DNA of 64,000 nt from Haloactinomyces albus (GCF_031458135.1 NZ_JAVDXW010000001.1:2480001-2544000), one strand, 5' to 3'; positions 8,982 through 19,368 are shown, counted from the stretch's first letter. Numbers and translations are program-made. Notes: a model not told the origin generated them from the sequence alone.

Positions 8982-9154
8982 GTGAAACTCCAACCTGTCA
9001 CTGGAGGTGGTCGGTGTCTGGGGTCGGGGGTGGAAGGTCGGTGGGAGCAGGGCGCTGTGGCGGCCGCGTGCTCCGCCGCATCCGCCATGAGCCCGGAATC
9101 CGCACTTCCACGCGACACCTACGCCGATCGAACAGGGTAAACCAGGAGCCGAAC

Positions 9155-9859
9155 GTGACGACGATCGCACTGTCCTGCGGAAACATCGACCACGCAACAC
9201 GTCCTGCTGCTGACGGTGTGCGGTGGATCGATGTACCCGCCACACCGGGCCGCGCGGACGTCGACCCGGTCCTGGCCGAGGCGACCGGACGAGTGGTGGT
9301 GCACGGCACCGATGCCGACCTGGCCTCCGTGGTGCTACGCCTGCTGCGCAAGAACCGGCTCCAGGAGCTCACCGTGGGATATGTCCCGGTCACCGCCTCG
9401 GCGGCAAGTCGGCTGTGGGAGATCCCGGTGGGTGCCTTCGCCTTCGCGCTGCAGGGGCAAGCCCGCCCTGCTCCGCTGATCCGCGACGACAACGGCGGAG
9501 TCCTCATCGCCACCGGGACGATCGCACCGATCACAGGCCAAGCATACTGCGATGACCAGCGAATTCTACACGGTTCCGCGCTCGGCCTGGAGGTTTCGCC
9601 GGACCCGGACGCCGAAGCGCTCCCGGAACCCACAGCCGATCCGATCGCGACCGAACCGGCGCCCGTGATGGACGGGCTCCGAGCCACTGTCGTGCGCCGC
9701 CGGCTCCTGCGCCGACGTCGTGCGACGGCGTACGGCCGTGCGACCCAGGCGAGTTTTCAGCAAGCTCGCGTGCTGTGCGACGGAGTTGCCCACCCACGTC
9801 CGATGCGGAAGTGGGCGTGGTATCGCCATACGGAGGACCTGTTGCTCGTGCGGCCGTGA
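9155..9859 (+). CDS. Conserved hypothetical protein, possibly a degenerate diacylglycerol-kinase-like fold
   Basis: A 234-residue protein from the GTG at 9155, with GGAG seven bases upstream. No catalytic motif is certain. The segment [20 protein letters not shown] followed by LTVGYVPVT recalls the GGDGT...GvvPlGT layout of diacylglycerol/lipid kinases with the glycines changed, and the later GRGTI-like and [19 protein letters not shown] segments fit a beta-rich second domain. Catalysis looks lost, and the assignment is a guess from pattern only. The C-terminus is Arg-rich ([15 protein letters not shown]). The gene is divergent from purA, as I recall its counterpart is in mycobacteria (Rv0358 position). 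Confidence 0.6.
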   Translation: MTTIALSCGNIDHATRPAADGVRWIDVPATPGRADVDPVLAEATGRVVVHGTDADLASVVLRLLRKNRLQELTVGYVPVTASAASRLWEIPVGAFAFALQGQARPAPLIRDDNGGVLIATGTIAPITGQAYCDDQRILHGSALGLEVSPDPDAEALPEPTADPIATEPAPVMDGLRATVVRRRLLRRRRATAYGRATQASFQQARVLCDGVAHPRPMRKWAWYRHTEDLLLVRP

Positions 9860-9906
9860 CCGCCGTCGGAGCCGGTTGAGCACTCACCACGGCTGCCCGC
9901 GCCGCA

Positions 9907-11016
9907 TCACCCGTCGTTCTCGTCGTCCTCATCGGCGTGGGAGTGCAACGGAGGCAGATCGGCAGTGGCCTCGGAACGACTCAATCCCGTCGCCTGCAGC
10001 AGATCGACCGCGATCGAACGTACCTGCAGCACCACCACCTGCATGGAGAAGTCGGACTCGCCGAGCATCTCCACAGTGGATCTGCGAGCAACGGAGCGTG
10101 CTGCTTCTCGGGTTTGCAGCGCATCCTGCCCACTGGCGAGTTCGTCGCGCAGCAACGTCACCGCTCCCGCCAGCTCCTCCAGCAGCATCGGCAGTGGTTC
10201 CGGAACCGGCTCGCCATCGCGCAGCGCCGCCAGTGCCCGACGGGCCAGCACGCGGGTATTGCGCAACGCTCGGTCGGCCGGTGTCGCCGCGGTCTGATAG
10301 CGCTGCAGATCATAGCGCCGGTGCCTGCGGATCGGGGCGAACCGGGCAATCTCCAGCCCGGTTTGCAGCGCCGATCGGAACTCCTCCACCGAGCGGTGGC
10401 TCTGCCGTGCCCGGGCCAGCACGTCCGAGGCCATGTCCACGTCCTCGCGGGAGACCGCACCTGCCACGCCCCGCAGCGCGTCGGCCAGCGCACCCAGCAC
10501 GACACGACCGTGCCGATGTGCCACGGCCAGCGGATTCTGCGGCAGCAGCATCGCGACGACGAAACCGACCAGACCACCGACCGCCGCGTCGACCATTCGA
10601 TTGAACCCGCCCGCCGTGGTCGGTGGCAGCAGCGTCGCCACGAGCACCGCCGACGAGGCGGCCTGCATGACGATCACACCGCCGCTGTCCAGCAGCACGG
10701 CGGTGCTCATCGCCAGCGACACGACCAGCGCGATCTGCCAGGGCCCGGTACCGATGACCGAGACCAGCACATCACCGACACCGACGCCGATGCTGACACC
10801 GACCACCAGTTCCAGCGAGCGGCGCATCCGCTGCCCCAGGGACACGCCGAGCGCGATGACTCCGGCGATCGGAGCGAAGAACGGCTGCGGATGCCCGATC
10901 ACATGCCGGGCCAGCGCCCAGGCGATCCCCGCGGACACGGCGCACTGAACGATCGGGATACCGGTCCGCATCAGGCGGCGCAAGCGGCGGGCGAGCTCCT
11001 GGCGCAATCGGTGCAC
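9907..11016 (-). CDS. FUSC-family (aromatic acid exporter-like) membrane protein
   Basis: A 369-residue protein with about six N-terminal TM helices in residues 18-165 (the PFFAPIAGVIALGVSLGQRM segment is the fusaric-acid-resistance/FUSC core) followed by a soluble alpha-helical domain of about 200 residues. Such proteins form half-size exporters for aromatic acids or other anions, but the substrate is unknown here. Start is a GTG at 11016. The acidic His-containing tail (HSHADEDDENDG) could bind metal. It is convergent with the 9155-9859 gene. A double palindrome (11078-11130) separates it from the upstream DUF3151 gene. Confidence 0.85.
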   Translation of the reverse strand: MHRLRQELARRLRRLMRTGIPIVQCAVSAGIAWALARHVIGHPQPFFAPIAGVIALGVSLGQRMRRSLELVVGVSIGVGVGDVLVSVIGTGPWQIALVVSLAMSTAVLLDSGGVIVMQAASSAVLVATLLPPTTAGGFNRMVDAAVGGLVGFVVAMLLPQNPLAVAHRHGRVVLGALADALRGVAGAVSREDVDMASDVLARARQSHRSVEEFRSALQTGLEIARFAPIRRHRRYDLQRYQTAATPADRALRNTRVLARRALAALRDGEPVPEPLPMLLEELAGAVTLLRDELASGQDALQTREAARSVARRSTVEMLGESDFSMQVVVLQVRSIAVDLLQATGLSRSEATADLPPLHSHADEDDENDG

Positions 11017-11077
11017 GCCGCTATTGTCCTTCAGGGGGTGGCGGCCAACGGGGTGGAGGCCGGACCGCTGTGGGCGA

Positions 11078-11131
11078 CGGTTTCGCGCGAAACCGCAGTT
11101 TTATATTTTTGCGGTTTCGCGCGAAACTGCA
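11078..11131. repeat. Double TTTCGCGCGAAA palindrome between DUF3151 and FUSC genes
   Basis: Two 12-bp TTTCGCGCGAAA palindromes (11081-11092 and 11115-11126). The first extends to an 18-bp perfect palindrome (11078-11095). The two copies are also inverted with respect to each other around an AT-rich spacer (TTTTATATTTTT), so the whole could fold as one 19-bp stem. Probably a terminator for the minus-strand DUF3151 gene. Same core as sites at 15192, 28498, 28534, 44374, 47450, 54936 and 60330. Confidence 0.75.
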
Positions 11132-11154
11132 TTTCCCGATGCGGTGGCCGCTCC

Positions 11155-11571
11155 TCAGGTGAGGTCGTTGGCATCGACCGCGACGGGATCGCTGTCCGCC
11201 AGCAACTGGCGGCAGCGCTCGTACTCCTCGTTCTCGCCGATGGCGAGAGCGGCCTTGGCCAGCACCGCGACGGCTCGCAGCACGCCCTGGTTCGGACGGT
11301 GACTCCACGGCACCGGCCCGAAGCCCTTCCAACCGGACTTGCGGAGTGCGTCGAGGCCACGGTGATACCCGGTGCGGGCATAGGCATAGGCGGCGACAAC
11401 CTCGCCCGAATCCAGCGCCAGTGCACCGAGCTGAGCCCATGCGGCACTGAACGTGGGATGACGGGCGGCGACCTCGGTCGCGTTGGTGCCCGCGTCGAGT
11501 TCGGCCTGTGCCTCGGTGTCCTCCGGAAGCCGGGTTTCGGGGGGTTCGAGCAGGTTGTTCCCGTGGGTCAT
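11155..11571 (-). CDS. DUF3151 family protein
   Basis: A 138-residue actinobacterial protein of unknown function. Recognised by its core PTFSAAWAQLGALAL, AYAYARTGYHRGLDALRKSG and VPWSHRPNQGVLRAVAVLAK. All-helical, cytoplasmic, TPR-like in appearance. ATG at 11571 is preferred over an in-frame start eight codons upstream because the family begins with THGNNLLEPPETRLP. It is next to fba on the same strand (64 bp), the same order as in mycobacteria, so it may be co-transcribed. Confidence 0.88.
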   Translation of the reverse strand: MTHGNNLLEPPETRLPEDTEAQAELDAGTNATEVAARHPTFSAAWAQLGALALDSGEVVAAYAYARTGYHRGLDALRKSGWKGFGPVPWSHRPNQGVLRAVAVLAKAALAIGENEEYERCRQLLADSDPVAVDANDLT

Positions 11572-11634
11572 GGCCCCATCCTGCCAGGGGATCACCGCCC
11601 GATCGCGCAGGAGGCGCCGCGTGGCAAGCCGCGG

Positions 11635-12669
<1,035 letters not shown>

Positions 12670-12888
12670 CGGTCGTCCTCCTCGGGGTGGAGTCGTAGGG
12701 CGGTGATGAGGGAAGTGCGCGGAATCCCGTGACCCCACGCGCGTGCGCCCAATGGGTCTTCGAATTCCACTGCGCGACACGTGCTGCACAGTGAAGGGCA
12801 CTGGATCGTTGCGGATGCCAGCCGTTGTCATCATCCTCACAGGGAGGAGACAGGCGGACCCAAGCCGCACACGTGTGGATCGGGAAAT

Positions 12889-12900
12889 CCCGCTTGCGGG
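12889..12900 (-). terminator. Short hairpin downstream of the YciI-like gene
   Basis: A compact CCCGC-TT-GCGGG stem-loop, 58 bp past the stop of the minus-strand gene at 12959, inside the 289-bp gap before fba. A weak candidate. Confidence 0.3.
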
Positions 12901-12958
12901 GATCCATCCGTGCCGGGGTGCCCGCTCCGGACAACCCGGTGGGCGAGTCGGCCACCGC

Positions 12959-13240
12959 TCAGGTGAGCCAACTTCCGGTCACGGGATTCCACTCACGGAC
13001 GGTGGTCTCCGCGACGACCTCCGCCTCCGCGTAGGGGTCCGCGGCGAGCACTTCGCGCAGCTCGACGGCATCGGCCACTTCGTAGATCAGCATCGCCCCC
13101 CGGTCGTCGGTGTAGGGCCCCGCAGCCAACAGCACCCCACGGTCGGCCAGCGCCTTCGAATACTCCCGGTGAGCGGGCCGAACCTCCATCCGCCGCTCCC
13201 GGTTGTCGCTGTAGACCAGATCGACCACGAACCTCGCCAT
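12959..13240 (-). CDS. YciI-like (YCII) family protein
   Basis: A 93-residue ferredoxin-fold protein. FVVDLVYSDNRERRMEVRPAH, ADRGVLLAAGPYTDDRGAML and VLAADPYAEAEVVAETTVRE match the YCII family, whose His-Asp dyad is thought to be catalytic in some members. Here H (in RPAHREY) and D (in DPYAE) are present. The exact reaction is not known. ATG at 13240 is preferred over an in-frame upstream start. It is divergent from the ECF sigma gene at 13369. Confidence 0.85.
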   Translation of the reverse strand: MARFVVDLVYSDNRERRMEVRPAHREYSKALADRGVLLAAGPYTDDRGAMLIYEVADAVELREVLAADPYAEAEVVAETTVREWNPVTGSWLT

Positions 13241-13368
13241 CGTCAAGGACCTCCGCCCTCGCGCCGACCGGATCGCAGCGGAAGCGAACCGACCGACCAA
13301 ATTGATCAATTACAGTGTGATTCCGGACGCTACCCGCTACGGCGACACGGGACGCCACAGCCGGTACC

Positions 13369-13956
13369 TTGCATGCCGTGGGCGGGAAAGGAACAACCGG
13401 AGTCGAGCGCTCGGTCGAACAGACACTCGGGCACCTGCGTGCTCTCGACTCCTCGATCGCCGAAACGACGAACCAGCCGCTGACACTGGAGGACATCTAC
13501 CGCGACCAGCGCATGCGCATGGTGCGCCTGGCGATCCTGCTGGTGGACGAACCGGCAACCGCCGAGGATGTCGTGCAGGAGGCGTTCACGGGTCTCTATC
13601 GCAACTGGTCCGGGTTGCGGGATGCCAAGGCCGCAGTCGGATACCTGCGCACGGCCGTGGTCAACGGCAGCCGTTCGGTGCTGCGACGACGCAAAACCGC
13701 CCGCGATTACCAGCCCCCGCATCAACCCGATGCCCGGTCGGCGGAGTCGCTGGCGATGCTCACCGCCGAACACCAGGCCATCGTGGCGGCATTGGGAAAG
13801 TTGCCACCTCGACAGCGGGAGGTCCTGGTGCTGCGGTATTACGGTGACCTGTCGGAAGGAGAGATCGCCGAAGCCACCGGTATCTCGAAAGGCACCGTGA
13901 AATCCACTGCAAGCCGTGCGCTGGAGGCACTCCAGAAAGTCATGGGCCACAGCTGA
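13369..13956 (+). CDS. ECF RNA polymerase sigma factor (no partner gene)
   Basis: 195 residues. Sigma region 2 is at about residues 40-105 (RLAILLVDEPATAEDVVQEA) and region 4 at 135-190 (LGKLPPRQREVLVLRYYGDL, with HTH ISKGTVKSTASRALEAL). It resembles the SigE-type ECFs at 1952 and 4521 but no anti-sigma gene is adjacent; nagA follows at once instead. The N-terminal 35 residues are poorly conserved in character, and the start (ATG 13369 or GTG 13378) is uncertain because neither has a clear ribosome site. Confidence 0.88.
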   Translation: MHAVGGKGTTGVERSVEQTLGHLRALDSSIAETTNQPLTLEDIYRDQRMRMVRLAILLVDEPATAEDVVQEAFTGLYRNWSGLRDAKAAVGYLRTAVVNGSRSVLRRRKTARDYQPPHQPDARSAESLAMLTAEHQAIVAALGKLPPRQREVLVLRYYGDLSEGEIAEATGISKGTVKSTASRALEALQKVMGHS

Positions 13957-13986
13957 ATGGGATGGTTCTGCGAAGGCGTGGGCACC

Positions 13987-15192
13987 ATGGACTCTCCGCC
14001 GACCGGTCTACCGTTGTCCGCCACCCGGGAGACCGCCACCTCGAGTGACATCGACACGCTCACCCTCACGGGAGGACACCTCGTCACGCCCGAAGGTCCC
14101 GTCGACGGGTGGGTGCGGATATCGGACGGGATCATCAGCGAGTTCGGCACCGGGCCCCCGCCCGCGACCCCCTTGGTCGACGTCGGTGGCCACTGGATCG
14201 TTCCGGGGTTCGTCGACATCCACTGCCACGGCGGCGGAGGCGGCTCGTTCACCAGCCTCGATGTGGACCAGGCACGAACCGCAGTGGCCACGCACCGTTC
14301 GCACGGCACCACGACACTGCTGGCCAGCCTCGTCACCGCCCCGCCCGCGGAGCTGGCGGAGCAGATCAGCTCGTTGAGCGACCTGGTCACCGAGGGAGCA
14401 CTCGCCGGGATCCACCTGGAAGGTCCCTTCCTGTCCGCCGCACACTGCGGTGCTCACGACCCCGCTCTGCTGCGGCCACCGGACCTCCGGGTCATCGACC
14501 GGCTCCTGGCCGCCGGTCGGGGAGCGGTCCGGATGATGACGCTGGCTCCCGAGTTGGAAAACTCGGTACCGGCCATCAGCCTGCTCGCCGAGCACGGTGT
14601 CCTCGCCGCCATCGGGCACACGGGTGCCTCGATCGATCAGGTGCTCGCCGCGGTCGAGGCAGGAGCGACGGTGGCGACCCACCTGTTCAACGGGATGCCG
14701 CCGCTGCATCATCGTGCACCCGGACCCGTCGGGGCGTTGCTGACCGACGAACGCATCACGGTCGAGTTGATCTGCGATCTCGTGCACCTGCACCCGGCCA
14801 CCGTGGAACTGGCCGCCAAGCACGTGGGAGCAAGCCGCACGGTGGCGGTCACCGACTCGATCAGCGCCACCGCAGCCGGCGACGGAACCTACGAGCTCGG
14901 TACCCGCACCGTCACGGTCAGCGAAGGTGAACCGAGGTCGGCCGACGGCGCGCTGGCGGGCAGCACACTGACGATGGATACGGCGCTGCGCAACCTCGTG
15001 ACCCGATGCGGGATGACGATCACCGAGGCGGTTCTCGCCTGTTCGACGACACCGGCCACTCTGCTCGGGCTGTCCGGGAGCGTCGGCGCACTGCGGCCCG
15101 GCCTGGCTGCCGACCTGGTGGTCCTGGACGCGGAGCTGCGGCCGCGGCGCATCATGAAGGACGGCAGCTGGATTCCCGGCGTGGGTGGGTAG
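13987..15192 (+). CDS. nagA: N-acetylglucosamine-6-phosphate deacetylase
   Basis: Removes acetate from GlcNAc-6-P in amino-sugar catabolism and cell-wall recycling. An amidohydrolase-fold enzyme of about 401 residues. Motifs: the metal-binding DIHCHGGGGGSF, the glutamate in HLEGPFLS, histidines in IGHTGAS and THLFNGMPPLHHR, and the catalytic Asp in VTDSISAT. ATG 13987 is used (GAAGG upstream). An alternative ATG at 13957, directly after the sigma stop, is in frame but has no ribosome site. Tight spacing suggests co-transcription with the ECF gene. A palindrome begins at its TAG stop. Confidence 0.93.
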   Translation: MDSPPTGLPLSATRETATSSDIDTLTLTGGHLVTPEGPVDGWVRISDGIISEFGTGPPPATPLVDVGGHWIVPGFVDIHCHGGGGGSFTSLDVDQARTAVATHRSHGTTTLLASLVTAPPAELAEQISSLSDLVTEGALAGIHLEGPFLSAAHCGAHDPALLRPPDLRVIDRLLAAGRGAVRMMTLAPELENSVPAISLLAEHGVLAAIGHTGASIDQVLAAVEAGATVATHLFNGMPPLHHRAPGPVGALLTDERITVELICDLVHLHPATVELAAKHVGASRTVAVTDSISATAAGDGTYELGTRTVTVSEGEPRSADGALAGSTLTMDTALRNLVTRCGMTITEAVLACSTTPATLLGLSGSVGALRPGLAADLVVLDAELRPRRIMKDGSWIPGVGG

Positions 15193-15215
15193 GTCAATTT
15201 CTCGCGAAATTGACC
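15192..15215. repeat. Palindrome with TTTCTCGCGAAA core after nagA
   Basis: 10-bp perfect arms (GGTCAATTTC and complement) around TCGC, starting on the last base of the nagA stop codon. It shares its 10-bp arm sequence with the perfect palindrome at 44374-44415. Probably the nagA terminator. Confidence 0.7.
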
Positions 15216-15247
15216 GGCACCAGGACACCGCTGCCTAGTCTGGAGAC

Positions 15248-15529
15248 ATGAGCACCCCTACCGGTGACGATCCCGAACGGCAGTTGTCCTCGGCGCTGCG
15301 CGCGCAGGCGGCGAGCAATGCGAGCCCGGACACCGGCACGGGAGCGGGAACAGGAGCGGGAACAGGAGCGGGAACGGGAGCGGGCACGGGAGCGCTTGCC
15401 TCGGGCAACATCGCCCGCGCGTCCGCGCTTTCGAGACCGAACCGGTTACCGGTCCTGCGGGTACTGCTGTTCGCTCTTGTGCTCGGCCTGGTGGCGGGCG
15501 CGATCGGAGGTGTCGTCACCATCCTGTGA
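15248..15529 (+). CDS. Small single-TM protein with a Gly-Thr-Gly-Ala repeat linker
   Basis: A 93-residue protein of no known family. N-terminal soluble part (STPTGDDPERQLSSALRAQA), then a low-complexity run of five GTGA units (about residues 29-48) encoded by 12-bp DNA repeats, then Arg/Pro-containing sequence and one C-terminal membrane segment (about 71-91, LRVLLFALVLGLVAGAIGGV). It would be tail-anchored. The ATG lies 55 bp past nagA, beyond the palindrome. Codon bias and the clear TM make it likely real, but there is no functional clue. Confidence 0.65.
   Translation: MSTPTGDDPERQLSSALRAQAASNASPDTGTGAGTGAGTGAGTGAGTGALASGNIARASALSRPNRLPVLRVLLFALVLGLVAGAIGGVVTIL
15336..15394. repeat. 12-bp tandem repeats inside the 15248-15529 gene
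   Basis: About five copies of a 12-bp unit close to GGAGCGGGAACA, in frame, giving the GTGA peptide repeat. Multiples of three keep the frame if copy number changes. Confidence 0.75.
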
Positions 15530-15592
15530 CGAACAGCACGGCCGTGCGAGGAGTGCCCGCGTGCGAAGCGAGCACTCCCGCGGAACGGCTCA

Positions 15593-16543
15593 TCACCGGG
15601 ACTGGGGGATCCGTACGGTGTCGGAGTCACTTCCGGTTTGGTGACCTCGCCCGGTCAGGCGCTCCAGCAGGAGCAACCCCGCCACCACGGCCACACCGAG
15701 GAGGAAGAACAGCACCGAACTCGGCACGTTCTCGGTCGGGGCGAGCAGTGTGCGGTCACTGCCCTGCCACGGCCACAACGCGCGCAGACAGCCCGCCATC
15801 ACCCCGGTCATCACCACGAGCGTCATCCGGCGGCGGTGCTCCAGCAGCCACTGCAGCACCTTGACGAACAGGGCGAGACCGATCACGGCACCGAGACCGA
15901 ACGTCGCGATGTAGCCGAGGTCCCTGTCGTTCAGCGCGGAGATCGTCGGCTCGTACAACCCGAGCGTCAACAGGAAGAAGGAACCGGAAACCCCGGGCAG
16001 CACCAGGGCACAGACCGCCACCGCGGCCGCGAGCGCCACCACCACCGGGTTCGGGGACACCGAGGTCGGTGGCAGGCTGGTGAGCACGAACGCCACCGCG
16101 GCCATCACCACCGCGACGATCACGTCGAACAGCCGCCACGGCCACTCGATCATCGAGATGGGCACCCACAGCGAAGCCAACACGAGACCGAAGAACATCG
16201 CACGTGACTGCGTCGGGTAGTGATGCAGCACCGGCTCCAGCAGCTTGGCCGCCAACAATGCCGCACACACCAGCCCGATCAGCACCGGCAGGACCACGCC
16301 CCAGTGCGCCCGGCGCAACTCCGCTGCGGACCGGGAGAACCCGGCACCGCGAGGTACATCGGTCGCGGCCAACTTCACCGCGCTGACCAGGTGCCCGGCG
16401 GAGTTGATCAGTGACTCGTAAACCCCGGTGACGAGGGCGATGGTGCCGCCACTCACGCCGGGGATGGTCTCGGCGGTACCGATGAGACCACCACGGACCG
16501 CGTTCGCCGCATACGTGCGTACTGATTTGCTCATGACCTGCAT
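15593..16543 (-). CDS. DUF368 membrane protein (PopT-type polyprenyl-phosphate transporter family)
   Basis: About 316 residues and 8-9 TM helices with the two inverted DUF368 signatures: GGLIGTAETIPGVSGGTIAL near the N-terminus and CALVLPGVSGSFFLLTLGLY in the second half. Members of DUF368 (PopT) were recently shown to flip undecaprenyl phosphate back across the membrane for wall-polymer recycling, and the family motif here is intact. The start is uncertain: ATG 16543 is used, with ATG 16534 and an upstream GTG as alternatives. It is convergent with the 15248 gene. Confidence 0.85.
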   Translation of the reverse strand: MQVMSKSVRTYAANAVRGGLIGTAETIPGVSGGTIALVTGVYESLINSAGHLVSAVKLAATDVPRGAGFSRSAAELRRAHWGVVLPVLIGLVCAALLAAKLLEPVLHHYPTQSRAMFFGLVLASLWVPISMIEWPWRLFDVIVAVVMAAVAFVLTSLPPTSVSPNPVVVALAAAVAVCALVLPGVSGSFFLLTLGLYEPTISALNDRDLGYIATFGLGAVIGLALFVKVLQWLLEHRRRMTLVVMTGVMAGCLRALWPWQGSDRTLLAPTENVPSSVLFFLLGVAVVAGLLLLERLTGRGHQTGSDSDTVRIPQSR

Positions 16544-16794
16544 TTCGTTGTGGGGCACACGGACTTCGCTCACCGGCTGCAGTCGTGCGGCGTCCCCGTA
16601 CCACGCATCGCCACGGCGGTTGACGTGTACGAGGGCGGACACGGCCGCTTTCCCCGGAGCACCGCACGAGCCGCCTGCCGTGCCGACGGCATGGACACCG
16701 GTATGGATCCGCCGACGCTGGACAACTTCATGATGCCATCGCGATCAGACGGCAGGGCGGGCACATCGTCCATCCGAACGCACCGGATTCGTGC

Positions 16795-17439
16795 TCACCA
16801 CGCGTCGTCGAGCCGGGCATGCTGGGCGACCCAGGTGTGCATCACGATCCCGGCGGCCACACCGGCATTGATGGACCGAGTCGATCCGAACTGGGCGATG
16901 GAGATCACGAGATCCGCGATACGGCGAGAGTCGTCGCCCAGCCCCGGACCCTCCTGACCGAACAACAGCACGCAGTCCCGGGGCAGCGCGCTCCGCTCGA
17001 TCGGCTGCGAGCCCGGTGTGTTGTCGACCCCGACGACCGTCAGACCGTGCTCGACGGCGTAGGCGCGGAGACCGTCGAGGTCGGGATGGTGATGCACGTG
17101 CTGGTAACGATCGGTCACCATCGCCCCGCGCCGATTCCACCGCCGCCGACCCACGATGTGCACGGCACTGGCCGCGAACGCATTCGCCGTACGCACCACC
17201 GTGCCGATGTTGTGATCGTGCTGGAAGTTCTCGATCGCCACGTGAAAACCGTGCCGCCGTGTATCCAGGTCGGCCACGATCGCGCTGCGCCGCCAGTACC
17301 GATACTGATCGACGACGTTGCGCCGATCACCGTGTTCGAGCAGCTCGGGATCGTAGCGCTCGTCCTCCGGCCACGGCCCCTCCCACGGACCGACGCCCAC
17401 ACTCGTCCCCCACTCCGTGGGGCCGGGCTCCTCGGCCAT
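16795..17439 (-). CDS. SpoU/TrmH-family RNA 2'-O-methyltransferase
   Basis: A 214-residue SPOUT methyltransferase. The N-domain has VAIENFQHDHNIGTVVRTAN (motif 1 with the N and R that bind the 2'-OH). Motif 2 is VLLFGQEGPGLGDD and motif 3 ISIAQFGSTRSINAGVAAGI, which forms the knotted SAM site. The RNA target (tRNA or rRNA position) cannot be told from sequence. ATG 17439 lies 8 bp after the pyrE stop, so the two genes form an operon, as in mycobacteria. Confidence 0.9.
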   Translation of the reverse strand: MAEEPGPTEWGTSVGVGPWEGPWPEDERYDPELLEHGDRRNVVDQYRYWRRSAIVADLDTRRHGFHVAIENFQHDHNIGTVVRTANAFAASAVHIVGRRRWNRRGAMVTDRYQHVHHHPDLDGLRAYAVEHGLTVVGVDNTPGSQPIERSALPRDCVLLFGQEGPGLGDDSRRIADLVISIAQFGSTRSINAGVAAGIVMHTWVAQHARLDDAW

Positions 17440-17447
17440 CACCCGGC

Positions 17448-18041
17448 TCAGGCCAAGCCGAGGTCGGCCAGGCCGAGCAGGGAACGATACGGCAACCCGG
17501 CCGCTTCGATCGCCTCTCGGGCACCGGTGTCGCGATCGACGACGGTCGCCACTCCGGCGACCTCCACTCCTTCGGCATGCAGGGCTTCCACAGCGGTCAG
17601 CACACTGCCACCGGTCGTCGAGGTGTCCTCCACGGCCAGCACCCGTCGACCGGCCACGCTCGGGCCCTCGATACGGCGTTGCATGCCGTGCGTCTTGGCA
17701 TCCTTGCGGACGACGAACACATCCAGCGGAGCTCCGGAGGCATGCAACATCGCCGCCGCGACCGGATCCGCCCCCAGCGTCAATCCGCCGACAGCGCTGT
17801 AGTCCCAATCCGCCGTGAGTTGTCGGAGCAGACCGCCGATCAGCGGTGCGGCCGCATGGTGCAACGTCGCTCGGCGCAGGTCGACGTAGTAGTCGGCTTC
17901 CCGACCGGACGAGAGCGTTACCCGCCCGTGCACCACGGTGAGTTCCTGCACCAAGCGCGCCAGTTCCCTGCGCTGTGCTTCATCGATCCGGGATTCATCG
18001 CTTCGGGCGTCGTCACTCCGGGCTTTGTCGACCTGGTCCAC
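17448..18041 (-). CDS. pyrE: Orotate phosphoribosyltransferase
   Basis: Joins orotate and PRPP to give OMP in pyrimidine synthesis. 197 residues from the GTG at 18041. PRPP-binding motif is LAVEDTSTTGGSVLTAVEAL, and the flexible loop contains VVRKDAKTHGMQRRIEG with the catalytic lysine. A long N-terminal helix (SRIDEAQRRELARLVQEL) and SSGREADYYVDLR are typical of the actinobacterial form. An in-frame extension to 18113 has no PyrE-like sequence. Downstream neighbour is the SpoU methyltransferase. Confidence 0.94.
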   Translation of the reverse strand: MDQVDKARSDDARSDESRIDEAQRRELARLVQELTVVHGRVTLSSGREADYYVDLRRATLHHAAAPLIGGLLRQLTADWDYSAVGGLTLGADPVAAAMLHASGAPLDVFVVRKDAKTHGMQRRIEGPSVAGRRVLAVEDTSTTGGSVLTAVEALHAEGVEVAGVATVVDRDTGAREAIEAAGLPYRSLLGLADLGLA

Positions 18042-18113
18042 GAGCGGCCAGCATACCGCTTGCCGACGACGCCGACCCCAACCCTCGGCGTCGTACGGTG
18101 CGGTCCTTCGCAT

Positions 18114-19331
18114 TCAGACCTCGTCGCCGACCACGGCAGCCTCGGCAGGAACCGTGTGTGGGTCCGGCCTGCACCGCCCGGACAGCAACAGCCCCGCCGC
18201 CAGGACACACGCCACGGCACCGACTGCGAACGGCGCATGCGGTGAATCGAACCACTCCGCCACATGACCGACCAGCGTCGCCGCCAGGGCACCACCGAAC
18301 CAGCGACAGAAGTTGTATCCCGCGCTGGCGACCGGGCGCGGCGCCGAACTCGCGCTCATCGCAGCCCCGGTGAACAGGGTGTTCAACAGTCCCGAAGCCA
18401 ATCCGCTCAGGATCACGCCGACGACGACCACCACCTTGGAGTCGATGGTCATCACACCGAGCAGCGCCGCGTAGGCCAGCACCGCGAACACCGTTGCGCC
18501 CACCTCGCCGAAACGAGCGGCCAGCTTCGGCGCCAACGTCACCCCCGCCACGGCCACGCACAAGCCCCAGCCGAAAAACACCAGACCGACCGCAATCGCC
18601 CCGAACTCCAGCACAAAGGGAGACCATGCCAGCACCGTGAAGAAGGCCGCCGTGTACAACGCCGAACCGAGCGAGGTGCGCAGCAAACCCCCGTGCCGCA
18701 ACGCGCGCAACGGATCGAGCAACGTCACCCGCTGCCTGCGCTCACCGCTGTCCGACGGAAGGAAACCGACCGCGAGGACCAGCGCGACGGCCATCAGCAC
18801 CGCCGTCCCGGCGAACGGACCGCGCCAGGACAGGTGCCCCAGCAGCGCGCCCAGCAGTGGCCCGGTCGACAGGCCGATCCCCAGCGCCGCCTCGTACAGC
18901 AGGATTGCCGCCTGCTGGCCACCACTGGCAGCCCCCACGATCACCGACAGCGCCGTGGCGATGAAGAAGGCATTGCCGAGCCCCCACACCGCACGCAGAG
19001 CGATCAGCTGGCCGATGGAACTCGCCAGCGCACACGCCACGGTCGCCAGCACGATCAGCACGAGCCCGGTCACCACGGTGCGTTTGGCACCGAACCGGGA
19101 GCTGAACGCACCGGTGATCAGCATCGCCACGACCTGCACGCCGAGGTAGGACGAGAACAGCAGGGTCACCTGCGAGGGCGCGGCATTCAGGGAATCCGCG
19201 ATGGACAGCAGGATCGGATCGACCAGGCCGATTCCCATGAAGGCGATCACCGCGGCGAACGCGGTGATCCACACGGCTTTCGGCTGACCCTGGAACACGT
19301 CCAGCAGCCGGGGACTGCCTGCGGTACTCAT
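18114..19331 (-). CDS. MFS transporter (12-TM drug-efflux type)
   Basis: A 405-residue major facilitator with 12 predicted helices. The motif-A-like loop SSRFGAKRTVVTG follows TM2, and TM4-5 carry LRAVWGLGNAFFIATALS with GIGLSTGPLLGALLG (motif C, typical of proton antiporters for drug efflux). Substrate unknown. ATG 19331. A TTAGC-AAG-GCTAA inverted repeat (19369-19381) sits about 40 bp upstream and may be an operator. The gap further upstream holds a five-copy 17-bp repeat. Confidence 0.88.
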   Translation of the reverse strand: MSTAGSPRLLDVFQGQPKAVWITAFAAVIAFMGIGLVDPILLSIADSLNAAPSQVTLLFSSYLGVQVVAMLITGAFSSRFGAKRTVVTGLVLIVLATVACALASSIGQLIALRAVWGLGNAFFIATALSVIVGAASGGQQAAILLYEAALGIGLSTGPLLGALLGHLSWRGPFAGTAVLMAVALVLAVGFLPSDSGERRQRVTLLDPLRALRHGGLLRTSLGSALYTAAFFTVLAWSPFVLEFGAIAVGLVFFGWGLCVAVAGVTLAPKLAARFGEVGATVFAVLAYAALLGVMTIDSKVVVVVGVILSGLASGLLNTLFTGAAMSASSAPRPVASAGYNFCRWFGGALAATLVGHVAEWFDSPHAPFAVGAVACVLAAGLLLSGRCRPDPHTVPAEAAVVGDEV

Positions 19332-19368
19332 CGGTGGCCACCCCTCATCTCACATGCGCACTGTTTCG